A stretch of DNA of 64,000 nucleotides from Agelaius tricolor (Eukaryota; Chordata; Aves; Passeriformes; Icteridae). Shown here piece after piece: positions 34,101 through 46,100 of this stretch. The stretch spans positions 13,640,501 through 13,704,500 of the forward strand of contig JALJCS010000022.1 in assembly GCA_023055355.1 (NCBI GenBank), written 5' to 3'. Every line of letters begins with the position of its first letter. Positions within the stretch are counted from its first letter, which is position 1. Under the pieces are notes generated by a model. It ran no database searches and was not told the origin of the DNA. It saw nothing but the letters and a program-made list of their open reading frames with translations. The position numbers were made by a program, and so were the translations under genes.

Positions 34101-37100
34101 AAGGGAGCAAATGAAGATGTATGTGCCCATTCCTGTGGTAAATACCTACAGGAAGCTCTCTGGAGAACCATGGGACAATATGGAATAAGTTCATTTTTCA
34201 TCCTGTTTATTTAAAAAATGGACCATTCAATATTAAAAATTATTCCTTCTGCAGGATGACAAAAGACTTTTAAGGGAGAGAAATACCCACAGAACAGCAG
34301 TGTTCACCTTCTCTGCAAACCCCTGCATCTCTCCTGAATTCCGTAGACTCATCTGCAGACCTTGGAACCAACCCTTTGTGATAATTAATGCCCAAATTAC
34401 CAGGGCAGCAAAACCCCACATCCCTTTGGAGTCCCCAGAAAAACCCAACCCTGGCAGGGAGCCCCCAGTGCTCTGTCCAGTGGGGTCAGCACCAATCCCT
34501 GCCAGACCCTGGGAAAGGTCCTAAACACTGGAAATCCAGCAGTGTCCCTGCACTATCCCAAGAATCCAGGGCAGAACCATTCCTCTGGGGCCATTTCCCT
34601 GAGAACCCAGCCAGGTTCCCCATTCCCAGGTCCCCATTCCCAGGTTCCCCATTCCCATGTCCCCATTCCCAGGCTTCCATTCCCAGGTCTCCATTCCCAT
34701 GTCCCCATTCCCAGGTCCCCAGGTCCCAGATCCCCATTCCAATGTCCCCATTCCCAGGTTTCTCTGGCTCAGGAGCTGTTCCTGCACCCCAAGGGTCACT
34801 GTGATCAAACCTTGGAGCCCCTGCTTGTCCAAGGAGAGAGCCCTGAGAACCACAGAATGTCCTGATTGGGAAGGGACTCACAACTCCCAGACCCCCCAAA
34901 ACCCCACAGAGTTCAGCTCTCAGACCCCAAACCCCACAGAGTCCAGCTCCCACACCCCCAAACCCCACCCTGTGCCTGGTGAGCATCCCCCCAATGGGCA
35001 GAGCCAAACCTGGGAGTGTCCCCAGGGAAATTCTGATTTTACAGAATTCTTCTCCCCTCCCAGGGGAGCTGCTGCAGGCTCCTGGTCAGGCTGGGGCACG
35101 GGGCACTCACCTGGGGCACAGGGCACTCACCTGGGGCATGAAGCACTCACCTGGGGGACAGGGCACTCACCTGGGGCATGAAGCACTCACCTGGGGCATG
35201 GGGCACTCACCTGGGGCTGGGGCACTCACCTGGAGCTCAGGGCACTCACCTGGGGCATGGGGCACTCACCTGGAGCTCAGGGCACTCACCTGGGGCACAG
35301 GGCACTCACCTGGGGCTCGGGGCACTCACCTGGGGCATGGGGCATTCACCTGGGACACAGGGCACTCACCTGGGGCATTGGGCACTCACCTGGGGCACAG
35401 AGCACTCACCTGGGGCTCAGGGCACTCACCTGGAGCTCAGGGCACTCACTTGGAGCTCAGGGCACTCACCGGAGGCACTGGAGTGCTCAGGGCACTCACC
35501 TGGGGCCCGGGGCACTCACCTGGGGCTCAGGGCACTCACCTGGGGCCCGGGGCACTCACCTGCTTCCTCTCCTCGGGGTTGAGCAGGAGGTAGCGCGGGT
35601 CAAACACGATCTTGTGCAGCTCCTTCTCCCACGTGGAGAACGCCGACACCTGGGCACACAGAGCAGCGTTTTGTGAGGCAAGGGGTGAGTGAATGCTCCT
35701 GAGCTGGGCAGCACCCTTGGCGTGGCTGATTCTAACCCCGGGCAGAGCTCTGGTGGCCCTTGTCACAGACATCTTTTATGGAAAATCCTTTCCTTAGGAG
35801 TTTTTCCTCCTGAGGAGCTGAGAGGCCTCAGGAACAAAATGTACCCAATGGTTATCTGCTGCTGTGGGATGCAACAGGTGCAGCTGGGATTGGGCTCATG
35901 TGCTTGTTTCTAATTCATGGCCAATCACAGCCCAGCTGGCTCGTGTTTTGTGGAGATAGCCAAAAACTCCACAATTTGTGGAAGTTGTAAAGCCAGTGTG
36001 TTTATTACAGCACTGGACGCATGTGGAGATTCTGATCTCCACACAACTTCCACAGAGTTGAGGAGTTTTTGGCTATCTCCACAAAACACTTGGACTCTGT
36101 CTGAGACACAAGCCTTTGTTATTCATTCTTTCTTTCTCTATTCTTAGCCAGCCTTCTGATGAAATCCTTTCTTCTCTTCTTTTAGTATAGTTTTAATGTA
36201 ATATATATCATAAAATAATAAATCAGCCTTGTGAAACATGGAGTCAGATCCTGGTCTCTCCCCTCATCCTGGGCCCCTGTGAACACGGTCACAGCCCCTC
36301 AGGGCCAGGATGGGTTTGCTCCTCTGGAGATGCTCCCCAGCCATGCTCCAGGAGCCTGCAGCAGGCAGGAAATGCCATTTTCTGCTGCACTTTGGGCACC
36401 ACAGGCACCAATGCACCACCAGAGGGACAATTTCAACCCCAGAGCTGGAGCTGGGACCCAGCTGAGGCACACAGGGAGGGCTGGCAGTGAACGCCCTGAG
36501 AGCAGCACAGGGATGGGAATGTGCCATCCTGCAGGATCCTCCTGAGCGTGGCATCACAGGGCACTTTGGGCTGGAAGGGACCTCAGAGACCGCCCAGATC
36601 CATCCCTGCCTGGGCAGGGACAGCTCCCACCGGCTCAGAAGCTTCTACAACATCCCTGCTAATTCACTGCCGACAGAAAAATCTGAAGGAAATAAAATAT
36701 TCTAACCACTCCAACTAATTACAAAAGAATGAATTCACTAAAAAAAAAAAAGATGTGAAGTATAATTAAACAGTAATTAACACTCCAGCAGGAAAGCTCT
36801 GATGAAGTAAAGTGGCTTTAAGTGGACTCGTTTTCCTCTCAGAGTGGCTTGAGAGTGGAAAATCCAAAGCTCAGGCTGGCTTGGGGACCAAGGAAAATCC
36901 AAAAGCTCAGGCTGCCTTTGGGATCTGAGACCTTTGGGATCCCCAGAACCCAGGCTGCCTTTGGGATCTGGGGCAATTGGAAAATCCAAAGCCCAGACTG
37001 CCTTTGGCATCTGAGGCCTTTGGGATCCCCAGAGCCCAGGCTGCCTTGGGCATCTGGGGCAATTGGAAAATCCAAAGCCCAGGCTTGGATTTTTGGGATC

Positions 37101-40100
37101 CAAGACCTTTGGTGTACCCAGAGCCCAGGCTGCCTTTGGGATCTGAGACCTTTGGGATTCCCAGAGCCTAGGCTGCCTTTGGGATCCCCAAAGCTCGAGC
37201 TGCCTTTGGGATCTGAGACCTTTGGGATCCCCAAAGCTTGAGCTGCCTTTGGGATCTGAGGCCTTTGGGATCCCCAAAGCTCAGGCTGCCTTTGGGATCT
37301 GAGACCTTTGGGATCCCCAAAGCCCAGGCTGCCTTTGGGATCTGAGGCAATTGGAAAATCCAAAGCCCAGGCTGCCTTTGGGATCCGAGGCCTTTGGGAT
37401 CCCCAAAGCTCAGGCTGCCTTTGGGATCTGAGGCCTTTGGGATCCCCAGAGCCCAGGCTGCCTTTGGGATCTGAGGCCAGGTCCCCCCAGCATCCCCTTC
37501 CCACAGCCGAGCTCCCCTCCCTGTGCCCCTGTCCTGAGCTCTGGCGTTTCCAGAACCAGGAATTCTCTTTTCCTGGTGCCTTTCACACTCTCCTGGACAT
37601 CAGCTTTGCCCCCTGCACAAATCCCCCTCTGAGCTCAGGCTAATTAAGCTCAGACTAGTTCATCACATAATCATTCCAGCTGATGATTCTGTGCTCAGCA
37701 ATTATTACACTGCACATTTGGCAAACATCACCTAAAATAACCTGGTAATTCTGATTTCATCCCAGGTACACCTCACACACAAACCCCCCTCTCTCCCCGG
37801 GACTAAGAAGGGAGAACCTTGAGCAAAACCAGCCCCTGGAATCCTTTCAGAAGCCTTGAGAGCAGCCCAGCAGGGAGAAGACCTTCCTGGAAATGCTGGC
37901 TTAGAACCTGGATATTTTGATGCTAGGTGGGAGAGGGAGCCAGGAGGAACCTTAAATTTTCCTCTTCCTCTTAGAATTTTGTGGAAACTTTGAAACTTCC
38001 AGAAGAATATCCAGATTACATTCTGCCAGAGGAAAACTCACCCCAGACTTCAGAATAAAGAGTGGCTGAGTCTTGGAGCTCCCCCAAACCCCCTCTATTT
38101 TTAAAATGTTACAATAAATATTCTTCTCTTGACATAATTTCTGTGGGAAGCTGCAGAACTCCACTGGCAAACTCCATCTGCTTCGAGCTCTTTGTGATTC
38201 CATCCAGCAGCTCCTTCAGGAGGAAAGGGCAGGGGGTGGTCATTAAATAATCAGATTTAAATGGCATTAATGGTCTCCCTGTGCTTCAGCCACGCCAAGC
38301 AGCTGCTGCTGAGCTGGTCAGTTGGAAAATGTTCAGGGTAAAAGCAAAGTAACCTCTTCCCTCCCCATCTTTAAACATCAGCGAATCCAAACTGTGAATT
38401 TCCCAAATTTCTTTCTTTTGGGAGAAAATCTTACATAGAAACACCTGAGAATCCTGTTCTAGAGCACCCCTAATCCTTCCAAGTACTGACTTATTGCCCC
38501 CCGAGTTCCAATCTGCCAGCAAAGTCCTCACCCAGGGCTCCTTCATGGCCCTTCTGTATTTCTGCAGCATAAATAACAAGCTGCATTAATAAAGCAGCTC
38601 TGGCGTGGGGATAATTCATTGCTGAGCTGCTGAAGCTCTAATTATCCCCCTTTAAAGCCTGCTGATTGCTGGGATAAATTTTATAGGCTTTAGTGCCTGA
38701 CAAGAGCCACCTTGGGCTGCATTTCCTAGAGGAGTGACATTCCCCTTATGGGATGCACGTGGCAGTGTGGGCAGGCACAGGATCTGCACCCACTGCTCAT
38801 TTTACCCCTCCCTGTCCCCCTGAGCCCAAACCCAGAGCATTCCCTGTTCCTGCAGCTCAGCACAGCTGGAATCATCTCCACAACATCCTTCCCAAGGATC
38901 TGGATAAGCATTAATGGCTTTATGCTCCTGGAGGATGGGGTTAGATGGGAGATTGGGCATTGGGAATTGTTCCCTGGCAGGGTGGGCAGCCCTGGCACAG
39001 GTGCCCAGAGCAGCTGGGGCTGCCCTGGATCCCTGGCAGTGCCCAAGGCCAGGCTGGACACTGGGGGACAGTGGGAGGTGTCCCTGCCATGGCAGGGTGG
39101 CACTGGGGGGGATTTGGGGTCCTTTCCACCCCAAACCACTGATGATCCCAGGATTTTGGGTGGGCAGTCAGTGCAATTGGCTCCCCAGTGCTGGGGTCTG
39201 TGGTGATGGGCACCCAGAGCTGGCCAGGACAGGGCAGTGCCCACAGCCCCACGTCCCCCTGAGCCCCTGCTGGGAGAGCTGCAGGCTCTGGACACCCTGG
39301 GGTTTGTCTGGAAAGGGTCCCAGTTCCCAGGGGTGGCACTGGGGACACGGACAGGGCTCGGGGACAGGACCCCAGCGTGGCTCCTGCAGTGGCTGCTGGG
39401 CCAGGCCATGGCTCCAGGGCTGTGCTGTATGCAGGGAGGGCCATTCCTTACCCCCCTCTCCAGCAGCATGTCCCTGAAGTGGGTGATCCTCTCCTCCAGG
39501 GGCGGTGAGATCTGTGGGGCTGAGCCTTCCTCCCCTGCCTGCTCCTCCTCAGCACCAGCTGGGCCTGCAGCCTGGCACTGCTCTGTTCTGGACAGGAAAA
39601 CACACACAGGGTCAGGCACTGCTCTGTTCTGCACAGGAAAACACACACAGGGTCAGGCACTCCTGTTCTGGACAGGACACACACACAGGGTCAGGCACTG
39701 CTCTGTTCTGGACAGGAAAACACACACAGGGTCAGGCACTGCTCTGTTCTGGACAGGGCACACACACACAGGGTCAGGCACTGCTCTGTTCTGCACAGGA
39801 AAACACACACAGGGTCAGGCACTCCTGTTCTGGACAGGGCACACACACACACAGGGTCAGGCACTGCTCTGTTCTGGACAGGGCACACACACACACAGGG
39901 TCAGGCACTGCTCTGTTCTGCACAGGACACACACACACAGGGTCAGGCACTGCTCTGTTCTGGTCATGGCACACACACACAGGGTCAGGCACTCCTGTTC
40001 TGCACAGGAAAACACACACAGGGTCAGGCACTGCTCTGTTCTGGACAGGGCACACACACACAGGCTCAGCCACGCTCCCCTGCACAGGCACTTCCATCCT

Positions 40101-43100
40101 TTGGATCCTTGATCCTCCCTGGAGCATCCCAGAACCTCCCATGCCCACAGCTGGGCACCAAACCTGGGCTGGAGGGGCTGGAGGGGATGGAGCAGCTCCT
40201 GCTGGGGCAGGAGGGACACTCGGGGCCACCAGAGGGATCTGACACCCAAAGTCAAACTACAGCAACGTGACAGCTTCATACAGCCCTGCCAAGGAGGGGG
40301 CACCTTAAAGGGGGCATTTTTCATGGCAAAAATCACCATAAAGGATCCAGTCCAGCACAGCTGTAATAATCCACTGATGCCTCAGGTTTGGCTTTTCTAT
40401 TTTCCCATTCCGTGCTGCTTTAGTGTGTGGGTCTGGGTTCACATCAGGGGATGCTGAGCTCTGTGCACAGAGCAGGGAGACAAAACAATTCCTGCTCCAG
40501 CTGGGCACCAAGGACAAATGATCCAAATCTCAGCCCCAGAGCACAAACCCCGTGGGCTGGAGAGAGAAAAACAAGCAGGGTGGGACTGCAGGGGCTAAAG
40601 CTGGGATGGGACAATGAACTGCAAGGTGCAAATGGAGCAGAACTGATCCCAGGGACAGAGCCCGTGCCCGGCCGTGCATTTTGGGGCCATTTTGGTTCAT
40701 CCTGGGTGCAGCCCTGGCTGGGCTCTGGTGCTGCCCAAGGTGGATCCATGGAGGAGATGCTTTGAATGAATCCCTGCTTTACTCTGTGCCTCTGTCCAGC
40801 TGAACTAGGTCAGGTTTCCCAAGGCCTCACAGCACAAAGGCTGTGCTGCCCTCTCAGGATGCCTGGCACGGAGCTGGGCACTCTGCACAGCCCAGAGCTG
40901 CATTTCCAGTCATGCCTTCAGCAGAGTGTGAGGCACACCTGGGAATGGAGGTCAGAAACAGCAGCTCCTGGGGCTGAGCAGGGAAAATCTGCTGCACCTT
41001 GATCCAGTGCCTTTGGAATGACCCACAGCCTTGTCTGCAACCATTTGACAAAGGAAGAGTCCCCCAGGCAAACCCAGGTGATGTGCATGGGAAACAGAGG
41101 CTGCAGAGAGTCCTGGCCCTGGCACACCTGGAGAATGCTCCATCATTCACCCACACAGGACCAAAACTGCTTTAACTCGCCCTTCTTTGGACCAGCCCTT
41201 CCCACCATTAGACAGACACAAGGAAACTTTAGAACTCACTTATTTCTCTTGGTTTTGATGCTCAGATCATCATTTTCATCCCCTGGACAAGAGTTAACAC
41301 ACTTGTCTGCTGAAAAGAAATAAGTCATTATCAGATTTGAACGAGATAAATGGGGATACAAATTCCTGAGATTGACTTCTCTTCCCTGTCTCTGCTGCTC
41401 AGGTATTTCCTGGCTTTCACCCCCACAGAGGGTTTTAGAAATAACAAGTATTTTATAAAATCCTCAGAATTGCCTTCATCCAAATGGAAGGAACAGCAAT
41501 AAAGTGACCGTTTCCAGTCAGCAAAATTCCTCATTTTTCATTCATGGCATGATTGCTTTAAATCTTATTATTGTTTCACCTGATCCTCCCTCCTCCCTTC
41601 CCTTCAAAATGCAACCGAAGACATTCCTGCAAAGCCATTTCTGTGCTGACAGCCTGAGGGATCCCCTGGAGGTAATTCTGTCCCGTTTCTCCTCCTGGGG
41701 TCTCAGAATGCTTTGCCAGGAATTCCAGCAGCACCTGGCAGGCCTGGGGAAATCCAGCAAGCCCCACACTCCTGAGGCTGCAGAGCAGCTCCCAGGCCAG
41801 GTCAGCCCCTGGTCAGGCCAAGCTCCTCAGAGCTTGGATTTTCACTCACAGACAATGGGAACAAATCCTGAATTCTGAAAACAAATTCTGAATTCTGAGA
41901 ACAAATCCTGAATTCTGACCCCTTTTCTGTTCTCCTCTGCCAGCTGCAGCTCTCCCCAAAGGCCCCAAGGACAGGAGCCAGATCCCTGCAGGGCCTGCCC
42001 TGGAGGGTCCCAGCACAGGGGCTGGCAAATACTCATGTGCTGGATGCAGGGATGGGCTGCAGCCTCTTGTCTGAGTGCCAAAGGGCCCCAAACACCGGGG
42101 CAATTCAGTAAATGACATCAGCACTGGCTTCAGGAGGAGTTCTGCCAACTGTGCCCAAGGCCAGGCTGCAATGGGATTGGCTTTGAGGTCCTTCCCCTCC
42201 CAACCATCCCACGATTTGGTGACTCCATAATGTCCATTTTCTGGGAATTGGCTGGGAAGCCCTGCTCAGCCCCAGCAGCCAGGCAGACCCTGAGCAGCTG
42301 GGGAAGAGATCAGAGCAGATCAGATGCTCTGGAGGAGCTGCCCTGCGCCCCAGGCCCGTGGGAGCCACCAGGGAGGAGCCACATCAACTCCTGGAACAAA
42401 CCCTTGGTGCAGGAGGAGGAATTGAGAAATGAGCAATTCCTCATTTCTGCCCAAATTTAAAAGCACTTGATCCCTCAGCAGAGACAGCCCCAAGCATCCC
42501 GTGGATAACTTTGCTTGACATCGGGGTTTTTTTTTATTTTTTAAGATGTTTGATTTGAAAATTCTAATTAAATCTCAGCAGCAGCCACTCAGCTAAATAA
42601 ATGTGGGAAGCATTGTTGGGAACACTCAGCTCGTTTGTGTTATTTATTTACTGGAGATTACAAGCTAAGAGAAGAGGTAACAAATCATCCCCCTCACCTC
42701 AGAGCTAATCTATACTAATTATGAACTGCTCCAACCCTGAGCAACCACAGGGCCCAATTACAGCAGGGAGGATTAAGATATTTAACAACAATGGAAAACC
42801 AGGAGCATGAATCAAATCTTTGTGGTAGAGATAATAAAAGGGAAGCATGGAGCACAGCAAAAAATAGATTTTTGAAGTGGCACCTATCAGCCCTGAGTTC
42901 AGACTCTGCTGTTAATTAATTACAGAGCAGGAACAATGATGGAGACCATGAACAATGACCCTCAGCTTTGTCTCTGGCCATCCCTCGGCAGGAATTCACT
43001 GAGCTCGCAGCAGATCCTGCAGTTAAAAGCTCCGTGTTTCTCCTGAAGGATGAATTTCAGCAGATAGGCTTTGGAGGACTTTCATCCACAGCTAAAGCTC

Positions 43101-46100
43101 TTCAAGCCATACACAAAAATTTTACAGAAATGTACCCACAAGCAGCTGCTGTGGAAATGCAGAGGGAAAAATGGAATTACAGGCTGTGTCTACAGGAGGA
43201 CACTGACAGAGAGCCCTCCTTGGAGCTGCTTTGCTGCTGACAGAGGAGCTGAAAATGGTCACTCTTATCTCCCTGCAGGGATGGGCTGCTGCTTCTGTGG
43301 GGTTTGCAGGGGTTCTGTGGGGTTTGCAGGGGTTCTGTGGGGTTTGCAGCGTTTGTTTGGGGTTTATAGCAGTTCTTTGGGCTTTGCAGAGGTTATTTGG
43401 GGCATGCAGGGGTTCTTTGGGGTTTATAGCAGTTATTTGGGCTTTGCAGAGGTTATTTGGGCTTTGCAGAGGTTATTTGGGCTTTGCAGAGGTTCTTTGG
43501 GGGTTTGCAGGGGTTCTTTGGGGTTTGCAGCAGCTAATTAGGGGTTTATAGCAGTTATCTGGGGGTTTGCAGAAGTTCATTGGGGTTGGCAGTGGTTATT
43601 TGGGGTTTGCAGGGGTTCTTTGGGGTTTATAGCAGTTATCTGGGGGTTTGCAGGGGTTCTTTGGGGTTTGCAGCGTTTGTTTGGGGTTTACAGCAGTTCT
43701 TTGGGCTTTGCAGAGGTTATTTGGGGCATGCAGGGGTTCTTTGGGGTTTATAGCAGTTACTTGGGGCATTTGCAGAGGTTAATTGGGGTTTGGAAGGGTT
43801 CTTTGGGGTTTGCAGGGGTTCTTTGGGGTTTGCAGCAGCTAATTAGGGGTTTATAGCAGTTATCTGGGGGTTTGCAGAAGTTCATTGGGGTTTGCAGGGG
43901 TTCTTTGGGGGTTTGCAGTGGTTCATTGGGGTTTGCAGAGGCTAATTAGGGGTTTGCAGGGGTTAATGAGGGTTTGTAGGGGTTCATTGGGGTTTATAGC
44001 AGTTATTTGGGGTTTGCAGTGGTTAATTAGGGTTTGCAGGAGTTCATTGGGGTTTATAGCAGTTATTTGGGGTTTGCAGGGGTTCTTTGGGGTTTGCAGG
44101 GGTTCATTGGGGTTTATAGCAGTTCTTTGGGGTTTGCAGTGGTTAATTAGGGTTTGCAGGGGTTAATTAGGGTTTGCAGGGGTTCATTGGGGTTTATAGC
44201 AGTTATTTGGGGTTTGCAGGGGTTCTGTGGGGTTTGCAGTGGTTAATTAGGGTTTGCAGGGGTTCACTGGGGTTTATAGCAGTTCTTTGGGGTTTGCAGG
44301 GGTTCACTGGCAGCTGTCCCCCCGGACCAAAGCCAGTGCCCATCCCTGGTGCCTGGGGGGACAGGGCAGGTCCCACAGCAGCCTGGCAGTGCCACCACCC
44401 CAATTCAGTTACAAAGCACAGCACCTGCAAACAACCACAAAACTCTCACTCTGTGCCCCTCGAGTTCTCCCCCTCCCCAGCAAGGAGCAAGCAGCAGCTG
44501 GAGGATGTGGCTGTTCCTTCACCACCAAAACCAGAATATTCAAGAACCCCGAGCAGCCAGCCAAGGCCAGGAGCAGCTCCAAGAACGGCCATGGCTGATG
44601 TCCCCAGCAAGGGACAGCCAGGGTGGAGCCTCAGGAGCTCTGGCATGGACACAGCAGCTCCCAGGAGCGGGGGAGCCTTTCCCCCAAACCTCCCTGCTGG
44701 GATTTCCTTTCCCCAAATTCTCCCTGCTGGGATTTCCTTTCCCCCAAACCTCCCTGCTGGGATTTCCTGCTGCACAGCTTGGCTGGGTGATCCCCAGCCA
44801 TGGAGTGATGCCCTGCTGGGTGACCAATTCCCAGCTCTGGGAGCAGGCAATGGTGCCCTGCAGGGTGATCCCATCCCCAGCTTTAGGAGCAGGCAGTGAT
44901 GCTCTCTGGGTGATCCCAGCTCTGGGAGCAGGCAGTGATGCTCTCTGGGTGATCCCATCCCCAGCTCTGGGAGCAGGCAGTGATGCTCTCTGGGTGATCC
45001 CCAGCTCTGGGAGCAGGCAGTGATGCTCTCTGGGTGATCCCATCCCCAGCTTTGGGGGCAGGCAGTGATGCTCTCTGGGTGATCCCAGCTCTGGGAGCAG
45101 GCAGTGATGCTCTCTGGGTGATCCCCAGCTCTGGGAGCAGGCAGTGATGCCCTGCAGGGTGATCCCATCCCCAGCTCTGGGGGCAGGCAGTGATGCCCTG
45201 CAGGGTGATCCCATCCCCAGCTCTGGGAGCAGGCAGTGATGCTCTGCAGGGTGATCCCCAGCTTTGGGGGCAGGCAGTGATGCTCTCTGGGTGATCCCAG
45301 CTTTGGGAGCAGGCAGTGATGCCCTGCAGGGTGATCCCAGCTTTGGGAGCAGGCAGTGATGCCCTGCTGGATGATCCCATCCCCAGCTCTGGGGGCAGGC
45401 AGTGATGCTCTCTGGGTGATCCCAGCTCTGGGAGCAGGCAGTGATGCCCTGCAGGGTGATCCCATCCCCAGCTCTGGGAGCAGGCAGTGATGCTCTCTGG
45501 GTGATCCCAGCTTTGGGAGCAGGCAGTGATGCTCTCTGGGTGATCCCAGCTCTGGGAGCAGGCAGTGATGCCCTGCAGGGTGATCCCATCCCCAGCTCTG
45601 GGGGCAGGCAGTGATGCCCTGCAGGGTGATCCCAGCTCTGGGAGCAGGCAGTGATGCTCTCTGGGTGATCCCAGCTTTGGGAGCAGGCAGTGATGCCCTG
45701 CTGGATGATCCCATCCCCAGCTCTGGGGGCAGGCAGTGATGCTCTCTGGGTGATCCCAGCTCTGGGAGCAGGCAGTGATGCCCTGCAGGGTGATCCCATC
45801 CCCAGCTCTGGGAGCAGGCAGTGATGCTCTCTGGGTGATCCCAGCTTTGGGAGCAGGCAGTGATGCTCTCTGGGTGATCCCAGCTCTGGGAGCAGGCAGT
45901 GATGCCCTGCAGGGTGATCCCATCCCCAGCTCTGGGGGCAGGCAGTGATGCCCTGCAGGGTGATCCCAGCTCTGGGAGCAGGCAGTGATGCCCTGCAGGG
46001 TGATCCCAGCTTTGGGAGCAGGCAGTGATGCCCTGCTGGATGATCCCATCCCCAGCTCTGGGGGCAGGCAGTGATGCTCTCTGGGTGATCCCATCCCCAG

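Larger units (their letters stand above)
41310..43294 (-). other. TCERG1L: TCERG1L intron, mostly unique part
   Basis: Includes a 450-bp AT-rich, repeat-poor stretch (42480-42940), a CR1 end and the 41860 repeat; no exon recognised. Confidence 0.5.

Noticed and set aside
39541..39578. Alternative acceptors (GCCAG|GCTG or CTGCAG|GCCC) for the exon at 39452-39587
   Set aside because: They give the wrong codon phase after the preceding exon; one leads to a different frame and the other to an immediate stop.
43295..44315. Interstitial telomere repeat
   Set aside because: The unit GGGGTTTGCAGGGGTTCTTT is not TTAGGG; the few GGGTTA-like words are chance variants.
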